From Lingula anatina (Eukaryota; Brachiopoda; Lingulata; Lingulida; Lingulidae): a DNA stretch of 64,000 nucleotides. The stretch lies in contig NW_019775681.1 in assembly GCF_001039355.2 (NCBI RefSeq), positions 50,254 through 114,253 on the forward strand, written 5' to 3'. A model generated the notes under the pieces. That model made no database searches, had not been told where the DNA came from, and saw nothing but the letters and a program-made list of their open reading frames with translations. Of this stretch, positions 29,124 to 39,997 are shown one piece after another (position 1 is the first letter of the stretch; every line of letters starts with the position of its first letter). The position numbers and the translations under genes were made by a program.

Positions 29124-31988
29124 ATGGGAGGGAATGGAGGCGGTTATGGAATCGAAAGCCCCGCCATTTTGTACAGCTCTCACTAAAATGTGATCTAAGA
29201 TCTATGTCCTTTCTCAGTTTGGGCCAACTTAGGGGGATAAGGAAGTCCGACTTTTTGTAAAACAACTTAAAAATTGCTGTCTACTGGCATGAATAAACTG
29301 AGTTTAGATACACTGCCAAAAACTCACCTGGTGAAGTCCCTTTCCATGGCATCATAGTTCGAGCCACTCTTATTGGAGATGTTTGAAACATATGCTGGCA
29401 TTGCCTCTGGAGAATAATCAACCTTTTCGAGCCTAGGAAACAACTTGTAGTAGATGTACCTGCTGTCCACTGACTTGGTAGGAGTCTTTAGTTAAAAAAA
29501 AATGAGATATTTGTGAAGTCTTCGTCATGAACAATACGCCGCACTATTGTTCAAAAGTTGCTTTTATCTAAAAAAAAGTGACTAAGAAAATTAAGACTTG
29601 CTTCCAATGAATAGACTGATCCTACGGAAGGCTGCGGGGACTCTCGCTGAATGCCACCGGATTAAGTTATTAACACTCCTTCTGGCGTTGAGTAGAAAAC
29701 AGAAAAGCTGGTGATTATACGAGAACGAGGCTAGTTAATATTTTAAACTGATTGCATTCCGCTAGAATGTCCGCAGAGTTTGGTCGATCTACGTAGAACG
29801 ATAGCTCAAAGAGATGGTGGTCGTTTTTATAAATCATCATTTTCCATACCCTAGGACATTGCCATAACATGTATAACTGGCGTAAATAAATTTAGGCCTG
29901 TCTAGATTACTTATGTGTAGTGCTAGCAGAGCCAATAGCCATGAACTGAACTATTTAGTACACCCAGTCTTTAGAGTTAAATGGCATCATGAATTTTCTG
30001 CGCCATCATTCTCATCAATTACACAAACCTGCTTTGTCAAATATGCCCTTTATTCAGCATGGATGTAAAATTTAAAGTTATAATATAAATATTTAATATT
30101 TAAACAAGATATGGACTTGAACAGGCGGCTATGAAAACAACTATGTTGTAAAAGTAATGGCTTTCACCTCCGTTAATTGCAAATAATAAGCAAAGTACAA
30201 TCAAAGAAGTAAAAGATAGCGAATGATAGAGAGCAAGTATAACTTCCCTAATAGTCAACACGTGCAGAAACTGTTTTCGTGTTCGGAAATGATGCAAATT
30301 TGGTTAGCCATACAAAATAATGACTACATAAATTTTAGATGGTGGCTTCCCACCCGTAGTATCTTGTCATCTTACCATCTGCCATGATTTCCTATCTGTA
30401 AATGAATAAAAAAAGTATACCATTATACAGTATCGATTTTTAATATGGAGTATTTCAGAATTAAAACACATGTCACGTAAAATGCATTGTTTTTTTTTTT
30501 CAACTTGTGGTGCTCCTGAACCAAGTCGCTAGGAACAGCTTTATTTTACAAGATGAAAATACCCGTCCACACACAGCACTTGTATATGCAGATTACATGT
30601 ACTAGCAGAACCAAAGAACAGCGCAGCTAACGCGAGGCTATCAGGATCGCTATAGCCAATTTGTGTGTAGTCATTACTAGTCGAATCAATGGCCTTGTGG
30701 TCCTACAACACATCTGAAGCAAATTGGTCAAGCTGTGAACTGGGCCTGTAATGTTATTCCAAATCAAATTCTTCGAAACTTTTAAGGACTGCCTTGCCGC
30801 TTGAAAGCCCTGGTAGCATCCAGATGAGGCCAGACGCACCACTGACCACTGCCTTGATTAGACACTGATATGAGTGTCCTTTGTGAAGTATATAGCTATT
30901 TCACAGATGATAATTATAAACGCTTTTTATGGTTGTTGTATGATTTAGAATCTGCCACTTATTCTTGTTGTCTTAATTCGGTGAATTCAATTAAAGAACT
31001 GATGTCACAATAACAATGAAGGCAATTAAAAGCTATAAAAATCCAATTGAAATCCTTGTTTTCATTTATCAGTCAGAGAAAGAGGAAAAATCGAAGACAA
31101 ATTATTTGGAGCAATATATTTCAAATTAATAATGTCAAGTCTGTAAAATAAATTTACTTTAGTCTGCTCCAGGTATATAGGCCCCTATATTTTACGGGCT
31201 ATTCATCGCATTCAGAAAAGCAGAACCATCCATAGCGGCGGCATAAAACATATCATTTCAATTAAGAACTATATGCATATGAACTGAAAACACAGAGGGC
31301 TTCGATCACTAATGGCTTCAATATAGCAGTAGATATACACTGTAGATACACATTGTACAAGGACCTGGTTTCTAAACTTGGTACTGTCTCATGATGTTCT
31401 TCTCTAAAACTATAGCCATCAACTCCAATTATAAAGAAACCTAAGAAATTTTAAAAGATGTCCACACTTATTTCGTGCAGTGACGTGTTGACAGTAATTC
31501 TTTTTCTCTTAGTAAATGGGCGCATATTAAAAAAGCCGTGAGTTTCCACACTGGCGCATTTAACTGGGGGTGGGGGTCCTAAGGCTAAAAATAATCATAA
31601 TTATTGAATAATCATTCGCTTTTCTCTCTCTCTCTCTTTCTTTCTTTCTCTCTCTCTCTCCTTAATCCGCCACAGTGGTATAAAGATGAGGAATTTCATT
31701 CTGTACATTTATTGGATGGACGACTTGGGGAGATTGTTCGAGGTAAAGTAAAAATAAATGAACAATATGTAAAATAAGGGGCTTATTTCACCAATTTGCA
31801 GCACAAACGCCTCCCCATGCTAAGCACCAAACACTTTTTACTTCTATTTAATAATTTGACCCTGGAGATAATACCGTATTGCTAAATTCCATTATCAATC
31901 CATACTTACGTTTATAGACGAGTGAAGCACTCACAAGTAGACCTACTACTACTGCAACCGCGATTAATGTGGATCTTCTTCTTTTCAT
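26224..31988 (-). CDS. METTL24-like FkbM-family methyltransferase, gene C (allele or copy 1)
   Basis: Exons 31910-31988, 30376-30395, 29328-29485, 28560-28697, 27953-28027, 27282-27438, 26224-26508. They total 912 nt (303 residues) and all junctions are GT-AG and in phase. The N-terminus MKRRRSTLIAV plus a hydrophobic stretch is a signal anchor. It continues with SRYIYYKLFPRLEKVDYSPE, FDCRHRVRAGRSEFEDGGWE, CLDPPFNMVRGNCLVYSFG, NNEWSFDDYMDKTLGC and DYLKIDVEGAEWDSLP. The DVEGAEW segment is the typical FkbM (Methyltransf_21) motif, intact here. METTL24 relatives are predicted S-adenosylmethionine-dependent enzymes with no known substrate. It is colinear exon for exon with gene B, with the same exon 2 length (20 nt) and last exon length (285 nt), so the two arose by tandem duplication. 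Confidence 0.88.
26805..26973. mobile_element. MITE family 5 (CAGGGGCGGA ... TCCGCCCCTG)
   Basis: Inverted ends CAGGGGCGGATC and TTCCGCCCCTG, 169 bp, with internal repeats of GACAGTCTTCCA and its variants. The allelic copy is at about 33205-33373. Confidence 0.7.
28214..28375. mobile_element. MITE family 6 (CAGGCCCGTAGCCAGG), present in one copy of gene C only
   Basis: CAGGCCCGTAGCCAGGGGG at the left and TGCTGGCTACAGGC at the right. The copy of gene C at 32.4-38.4 kb lacks this element together with flanking intron. Confidence 0.7.
29610..29815. mobile_element. MITE family 10 (GAATGCAATCAG ... GATCGATCTACGTAGAACGATAG type)
   Basis: The left end has CGGGGACTCTCGCTGAATGC and the right end has GATTGCATTCCGCTAGAATG followed by GGTCGATCTACGTAGAACGA, roughly inverted. 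The family recurs at 35680-35884 (allelic), 48220-48425 and 57355-57557, with solo ends at about 25885, 26665, 27175, 32240, 33060, 38310 and 42945. Confidence 0.6.
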
Positions 31989-32107
31989 CGCTCTCTTTTG
32001 TTATATCCCGGTAAATACAAAACCACTCTCTCCGTCCTCCTGGAAATCTTACACGTACAACAAGACGATTGAACTCAAATTACTGAAAATATATGCCAGC
32101 GGGGAAA

Positions 32108-32162
32108 ATATTTTATCTACCGGCACAGTACACCAGGAACGCATGAGCAGCGCAAAGTGAGC
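32108..32162 (-). promoter_or_regulatory. Conserved promoter blocks upstream of gene C (copy 1)
   Basis: ATATTTTATCTACCGGCACA and GCAGCGCAAAGTGAGC (forward strand), about 120 and 160 bases before the ATG, match the blocks upstream of B and pseudogene A. On the gene strand the first contains TAGATAAAATAT, a TATA-like string. Confidence 0.55.
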
Positions 32163-32399
32163 TGGATAACTACAGCGTGTCAATACGGGCTCGTTCACAG
32201 TAAAACTATCGTAATATAGGTAGTTCGAATTAACTCCGCGGGAACTTTCGCTGAATGCAATCAGGTTTACAGATTGACACGCTTCCTCGTGGTGTTAGGC
32301 CACACTTTTTTTATTTTTATGGATGACATCCTCTGGGGACCCCAAAATCGGTGCGAGCGGGCGAAAAAAAAAAAAAAAAAAGTTCAAAAAAAAAAAAAC

Positions 32400-32400
32400 N
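32400..32400. other. Assembly gap marker (single N)
   Basis: One N after an A-rich run. The following base restarts the gene C 3' flank, matching about 25239 onward. Confidence 0.95.
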
Positions 32401-32623
32401 ATTCATTATATTGTATTATTGGTGTGTATTGGCCTGACTCAATCAATTTTATATCTCCGCAAAACGCGTCATATTGCCAATCCTATTCAGGTTTAACGGG
32501 TGCAACATGCTTTGAAGCGTGCAACATGCTATGGAGAGTTGAAAAAAATGAGACAAATCAGGCGCTTAGAAATGTGTTAAGGAGCTAAACGCTGTTTTTA
32601 CAGTGTATGCCACAGGACCGCTT

Positions 32624-35137
32624 TTAATCTATGAAATTAATATTAACAAAATGAACTTCAATACAGTCATTGATAGTCCTACCAGTAACATCCGATTTTT
32701 TTCGCGAGTAGTAGTTTCGTCTTCCGTAATAAATTCTGAAACCTAACTTGTGAAGTTCCAATACTGTTTTTAAGTCTTTTTCTTTCGGAAGCCAGTGGAC
32801 TTCGATCCCAAGTTGCTTGACACGTGCCAAGACGCCCTCACGGTACATTGTGGGTAAACTGTCCCATTCGGCTCCCTCGACATCAATTTTCAAATAATCT
32901 AATGTTTTCTGAAACACAAAATAAAAATATCGTGAAAGAAAACATTGTTTCTGAACCAAAGCTAGAACAACATTTTTGTTTGGAACAATCTTGATTTAAG
33001 ATATCCTTCAAAACAAAATTCTTGGGGCTCATCCCTTAGGACACTATCGGTCTGCGTAGATCGATCCACATCCGCGGGGACTCTCGCTGAATGCAATCAG
33101 TTTAACAGATTAACCCACTTCCTCATGTTTCCAACATACTCGTTCAATCATCAGCTTTCCTCTCTTCTCCTGACAGCCAGGAGAAGGCATGTCATTCAGT
33201 AACTCAGGGGCGGATCCAGCTATATTTTCTAACAGTCTTCCAAATTATATTTATTGATCCATCCTCCTTTTTTGACAGTCTTCCAACAGAAAAAATTAGA
33301 TACCCATCAATGTAAACTTGAAAATCTGACCGTCTTCCAGAAGACCCAGAAGGTGGCCTAAATCCGCCCCTGCTGAGTTAATATGATTGCATACTATAGC
33401 CAGGAGAAGGTACCCTCTACCAGGGTCTCAGTTATTATTGTGGACATTTTTGGCTGAGTCGACTGAGAGCCAAAATGACTGTCCATTTATCTAGAGACCT
33501 AGCTATCAGTGAATATCTGTGAAAAATCAAGCTGTAGAGGGTAAGGAGAAGGCATGTCGTTTAGTTAATCTGATTACATTCAGCAAGAGTACCCGGATCT
33601 ATCCAGATCTATCCAGAGTTGGATAGATCGAAACAGACCCATAGTGTCAACGAATATTAAGTATTACTCACATTTTCATGTCCATATAACTTCAATATGG
33701 TGCCGAGAGTAGCCAATGGCCACTTTGCTTTCTGTCCTTTTTTAAGCACGAGGCTGTTTTTGCCTCCAATTCCTATAGGATGAAATCTGATGTTTCTTGA
33801 TCGAGAAAAGTCTGTCTTCTCAGCCATACTGAAATAAATACAGATTAATCGTTGCCAGAAAGCTCAGGGGATTAGAGGGGGTCATCTGACAGCAAATCTG
33901 GATTCTCAACAATCCTCCTTGCCCTATAGCTATATTGGACAAGTCTATGGTCAACAGAGTGGTGGGAAAAACAAAATAAATGAAAGTCCCATAATCTGTA
34001 GCAGTGTCAGGTTTAATGTAGGCCCTTATTGCCAATTTTGAAAATGATACAATCAGTACGAGCGTAAGTGGCATTGCCTACAAATTTGTGAGCCTTTTAG
34101 ATAAAACATGGCATTTGTTTTATTCCATTCTATTAAATATTAAGTCGAGCGCTCGAGATTGTAAGTGACCCCTGCGGGGCTCTGTACTATTCTCCTTGAA
34201 CCTGTTCAAATATTCACGTGTTGTTACCCTAACGTGTCACACCCTAACGCTGATACAACTATTGGCCATAGGTGCTTAATGGTGACCTAGGTACATGTAG
34301 AATAAAAGATCACACCAGTACATACCTAGGATCGAACGCGTGGACAGTGCACCCCAACGTTTTGTCCATGTAATCGTCAAACGACCATTCATTGTTGATA
34401 CTGGGATCAATTAAAGCATTAAAGTAACCAGTTTGAGTAAATAACGAAATGCATTTAATACTAGCAAAACACATGTATGTAATTACCAGTATACATTGTA
34501 TCTACAACATGAGCAAAATCATTCAGTCAATACTGAAACTACATTTTAAAGCTTTTAAGTCATCTTAAAAGTCATATTAAAAACAAAAGACTGCTGGACT
34601 TTCTTACCCGAACGAGTAGACCAAACATTTCCCACGAACCATATTGAAGGGGAGATCCAAGCAAACCTCCCAGCCGCCATCTTCAAATTCACTCCTGCCA
34701 GCTCTTACCCTGTGTCGACAGTCGAACTGTGTTTTAAGAAGATACCTTGAAACGAACGCGACGCTAAGTGTTAAATGCAGCAGATGACATTCCCTCAAAG
34801 ACATTCAATGAATACTGAATAAGACTATTTGATGGTTCAGTTCTCATGTAACTTGACCGTTTCATTGCAGTACATAACTCGCAGTGTGCGAGGTCTTATG
34901 CCAGTATTGTGTTTGATATGGGGCCGTAGCAATAGTCCGAAGGTTCATTGCTCCGAATGTTCACTCTAGGGCCTTGGTACCAACGAACCCTTGATTAAAA
35001 AACTGGTGAAAATGTCACGATTTTTCGGACCAATTTGAAATTTTCGATGATAATAAGATCAATGTGCTGTTGATGATATTTTGAAAAATAAAGAGAGAGA
35101 ACAAACTAATAGTACAGGACCGTTGGCGTTGTGGCCT

Positions 35138-35184
<47 letters not shown>

Positions 35185-38063
35185 GGAGAGGAATGGAGGC
35201 GGTTATGGAATCGAAAGCCCCGCCATTTTGTACAGCTCTCACTAAAATGTGATCTAAGATCTATGTCCTTTCTCAGTTTGGGCCAACTTAGGGGGATAAG
35301 GAAGTCCGCCTTTTTGTAAAACAACTTAAAAATTGCTGTCTACTGGCATGAATAAACTGAGTTTAGATACACTGCCAAAAACTCACCTGGTGAAGTCCCT
35401 TTCCATGGCATCATAGTTCGAGCCACTCTTATTGGAGATGTTTGAAACATATGCTGGCATTGCCTCTGGAGAATAATCAACCTTTTCGAGCCTAGGAAAC
35501 AACTTGTAGTAGATGTACCTGCTGTCCACTGACTTGGTAGGAGTCTTTAGTTAAAGAAAATGAGATATTTGTGAAGTCTTCGTCATGAACAATACGCCGC
35601 ACTATTGTTCAAAAGTTGCTTTTATCTAAAAAAAAAGTAACTAAGAGAATTAAGACTCGCTTCCAATGAAACTATAGGTCTACATAGACTGATCCTACGG
35701 AAGGCTGCGGGGACTCTCGCTGAATGCCACCGGATTACGTTATTAACACTCCTGGCGTTGAGAAGAAAACAGAAAAGCTGGTGATTATACGAGAACGAGG
35801 CTTGTTAATATTTTAAACTGATTGCATTCCGCTAGAATTTCCGCAGAGTTTGGTCGATCTACGTAGAACGATAGCTCAAAGAGAATTACACGTGGTCGTT
35901 TTTATAAATCATCATTTTCCATACCCTAGGACATTGCCATAACATGTACTGTATAACTGGCGTAAATAAATTTAGGCCTGTCTAGATTACTTATGTAGTG
36001 CTAGCAGAGCCAATAGCCATGAACTGAACTATTTAGTACACTCAGTCTTTATAGTTAAATGTCATCATGAATTTTCTGCGCCATCATTCTCATCAATTAC
36101 ACAAAAACCTGCTTTGTCAAATATGCCCTTTATTCAGCATGGATGTAAAATTTAAAGTTTATAATATAAACATTTAATATTTAAACAAGATATGGACTTG
36201 AACAGGCGGCTATGAAAACAACTATGTTGTAAAAGTAATGGCTTTCATCTCCGTTAATTGCAAATAATAAGCAAAGTACAATCAAAGAAGTAAAAGATAG
36301 CGAATGATAGGGAGCAAGTATAACTTCCCTTATAGTCAACACGTGCAGAAACTGTTTTCGTGTTCGGAAATGATGCAAATTGGTTAGCCATTCAAAATAA
36401 TGACTACATAAATTTTAGATGGTGGCTTCCCACCCGTAGTATCTTGTCATCTTACCATCTGCCATGATTTCCTATCTGTAAATGAATAAAAAAAAAGTAT
36501 ACCATTATACAGTATCGATTTTTAATATGGAGTATTTCAGAATTAAAACACATGTCACGTAAAATGCATTGTTTTTCTTCAACTTGTGGTGCTCCTGAAC
36601 CAAGTCGCTAGGAACAGCTTTATTTTACAAGATGAAAATACCCGTCCACACACAGCACTTGTATATGCAGATTACATGTACTAGCAGAACCAAAGAACAG
36701 CGCAGCTAACGCAAGGCTATCAGGATCGCTATAGCCAATTTGTGTGTGGTCATTACTAGTCGAATCAATGGCCTTCTGGTCCTACAACACATCTGAAGCA
36801 AATTGGACAAGCTTTGAACTGGGCCTGTTATGTTATTCCAAATCAAATTCTTCGAAACTTTTAAGGACTGCCTTGCCGCTTGAAAGCCCTGGTAGCATCC
36901 AGATGAGGCCAGACGCACCACTGACCACTGCCTTGATTAGACACTGATATGAGCGTCCTTTGTGAAGCATATAGCTATTTCACAGATGATAATTATAAAC
37001 GCTTTTTATGGTTGTTGTATGATTTAGAATCTGCCACTTATTCTTGTTGTCTTAATTCGGTGAATTCAACTAAAGAACTGATGTCACAATAACAATGAAG
37101 GCAATTAAAAGCTATAAAAATCCAATTGAAATCCTTGTTTTCATTTATCAGTCAGAGAAAGAGGAAAAATCGAAGACAAATTATTTGGAGCAATATATTT
37201 CAAATTAATAATGTCAAGTCTGTAAAATAAATTTACTTTAGTCTGCTCCAGGTAAATAGGCCCCTATATTTTACGGGCTATTCATCGCATTCAGAAAAGC
37301 AGAACCATAGCGGCGGCATAAAACATATCATTTCAATTAAGAACTATATGCATATGAACTGAAAACACAGAGGGCTTCGATCACTAATGGCTTCAATATA
37401 GCAGTAGATATACACTGTAGATACACATTGTACAAGGACCTGGTTTCTAAACTTGGTACTGTCTCATGATGTTCCTCTCTAAAACTATAGCCATCAACTC
37501 CAATTATAAAGAAGCCTAAGAAATTTTAAAAGATGTCTACACTTATTTCGTGCAGTGACGTGTTGACAGTAATTCTTTTTCTCTTAGTAAATGGGCGCAT
37601 ATTAAAAAAGCCGTGAATTTCCACACTGGCGCATTTAACTGGGGGTGGGGGTCCTAAGGCTAAAAATAATCATAATTATTGACTAATCATTCGCTTTTCT
37701 CTCTCTCTCTCTTTCTTTCTTTCTCTCTCTCTCTCCTTAATCCGCCACAGTAGTATAAAGATGAGGAATTTCATTCTGTACATTTATTGGATGGACGACT
37801 TGGGGAGATTGTTCGAGGTAAAGTGAAAATAAACGAACAATATGTAAAATAAGGGGCTTATTTCACCAATTTGCAGCACAAACGCCTCCCCATGCTAAGC
37901 ACCAAACACTTTTTACTTCTATTTAATAATTTGACCCTGGAGATAATACCGTATTGCTAAATTCCATTATCAATCCATACTTACGTTTATAGACGAGTGA
38001 CGCACTCACAAGTAGACCTACTACTACTGCAACCGCGATTAATGTGGATCTTCTTCTTTTCAT
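32624..38063 (-). CDS. METTL24-like FkbM-family methyltransferase, gene C (allele or copy 2)
   Basis: Exons 37985-38063, 36456-36475, 35387-35544, 34608-34745, 34326-34400, 33672-33828, 32624-32908, with lengths identical to the copy at 26224-31988. The proteins differ by only a few residues: for example LDLPFNMVRGK here versus LDPPFNMVRGN there in exon 4, and HKLGF versus HMLGF in the last exon. Introns are near identical too, but this copy lacks about 330 bases present at about 28196-28528 of the other, including a GGCCCGTAGCCAGG element. This is most simply the other allele of one gene. Confidence 0.88.
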
Positions 38064-38182
38064 CGCTCTCTTTTGTTATATCCCGGTAAATACAAAACCA
38101 CTCTCTCCGTCCTCCTGGAAATCTTACACGTACAACAAGACGATTGAACTCAAATTACTGAAAATATATGCCAGCGGGGAAA

Positions 38183-38237
38183 ATATTTTATCTACCGGCA
38201 CAGTGCACCAGGAACGCATGAGCAGCGCAAAGTGAGC
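38183..38237 (-). promoter_or_regulatory. Conserved promoter blocks upstream of gene C (copy 2)
   Basis: Same two blocks, same order and spacing as at 32108-32162, upstream of the ATG at 38063. Confidence 0.55.
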
Positions 38238-38374
38238 TGGATAACTACAGCGTGTCAATACGGGCTCGTTCACAGTAAAACTATCGTACTATAGGTAGTT
38301 CGAATTAACTCCGCGGGAACTTTCGCTGAATGCAATCAGGTTTACAGATTGACACGCTTCCTCGTGGTGTTAGG

Positions 38375-39997
38375 TAGAATACATTAAAAGCTAGGCCCTA
38401 TTTCAATACCACCCTACGGCTAAAACTGAGCAAGTGATAAAAATGTTTTTCAATGGACAGTTATCCTGATGATAGTGGCTATGTAACACCCGGATAGCAA
38501 TAATACAGGCAAAAATTAGTATCTAGCATTTAGGAAATACCACTCTACCCAAAGGATAACTGACCAGAGGATAATCCAATGAGGATCCAATGATGATATA
38601 CTAGTACGTTGGAAACAGGAGGAAGTTTCTCAGACTTCTCAAGCTGCTTGGATACAGCAACAGTTAGTTCGAACTATGATAGTTTTATCGTGAACGGACC
38701 CTATAACTCCAGTTTTCCGGCAATGCTGTGATAAGCAAGGAAGACAAGTGAAATATCCGTGGTTATGCGTGACCAAAGGCAAGTAAGTCATTTCCATATG
38801 ATAAGGCCTGCTGGTCTTTTGTGTATTAATGAGTATTATATACATATTTTATTATATGAGTGGCGGGTAGTACCATGGACGTTACCACTAAACCAACAAA
38901 TCCTGTAGCGTTATTTGACAATATATGATACCTGTCATACATGTCGAAGCTTTACGGAAATTGCCAAAGTCTAGAAAATGCCTTCAAAATATACTTTTAA
39001 CAGTTATAATCAAATTCAAACTACGGCCACTATGCCACTACAGGTAATTTAGGTTGGGAGAAACACCAAAGGAGGAAAAAATCGCGTTTTTCTTAAATAA
39101 CGCGAGACTTTGAACCACGTGTCACCACATCAGATTCTGCACTGCAGACGACGTGTGGGCGTGTAGCAAAAGCCTTTCCGCTTTTTTTAAGATAAAGCAA
39201 TGTTTCAATTTGGCTTGCTCCCCGTGATGGCTATTTATATTGCCCCACTCGACCCCACCTACCGAACTTTTAATACATAAACGTAAGAAATGAAAGCATT
39301 CAGGAAGATTTTGAAGTTATTATATTTGTACCTATACACAGTCTACCAAATTGCAGAGAAATGAGTTTTTCATCGTCTCACTTAATGATCGGATGATTAA
39401 AAAGTGTGTATTGTATGACCAGTGCGGGGCATGTACAGTTTGGAGACAGACTAATGGTTTGATTTCTTGGTTCACTATTCCACAACCTTGGATTCCATAT
39501 CAAGTGTAACATGTTTCTGACCAATGCTTCAATAGGTATATTTTTAAAAAAATTCCCATTTCTGCCAGTGACTCAGAACTATTTGACCTCATAAAACATA
39601 ATGTCACACTTGTATAACAGATAAGTTTGATCTTAAAACTTAAACCTCTTAAAAACAATTACACTCTGGGAAAAAATGTACATACCACAATGATGACTGT
39701 TATAAGCAGTAATGTATATTAAGGGCAATATGCTGGTTAAACAACATAATGATCAAAAAAATTATTCATGGAAAACAAATTAACCACTGATAAAATATTT
39801 CTTTCAAATCTGGCATTAAAAATCACAGTAACGGTTGATTTTAAAAATATTTGTCTCAGGCCACGAAAGTGATAGACACATTGCATTCAGCACCGTCTGT
39901 TATTTCTTGGCATACATCTCCTCCCTGGTATCAAGACAACCAGGTTCTGGTCAAAGAATGCCTCCCCCCCCCCTCTCTCTCTCAACAGGTACATTGA
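38375..39997. other. Intergenic interval between methyltransferase gene C and ATG4
   Basis: About 1.6 kb with no exon I can support. Near 38640-38700 the sequence TTCGAACTATGATAGTTTTA echoes, inverted, the ATAGGTAGTTCGAATTAAC found just upstream of gene C. This suggests a broken MITE. Confidence 0.4.

Larger units (their letters stand above)
25205..38374. repeat. Triplicated block: 25205-25955, 25957-32299, 32401-38374
   Basis: Three near-identical pieces meet at single Ns. The first (about 750 bases) and the third agree with each other at all the variable positions I compared, while the middle differs. Examples are GGACCGCTTTTAATC versus GGTTCGCTTTTAATT, GTAACATCCG versus GTGACATCCG, and GTTGAAAAAAATGAG versus GTTGCCAAAAAAAAAAAATG. 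Homology between the second and third ends at 32299 and 38374. Confidence 0.85.
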
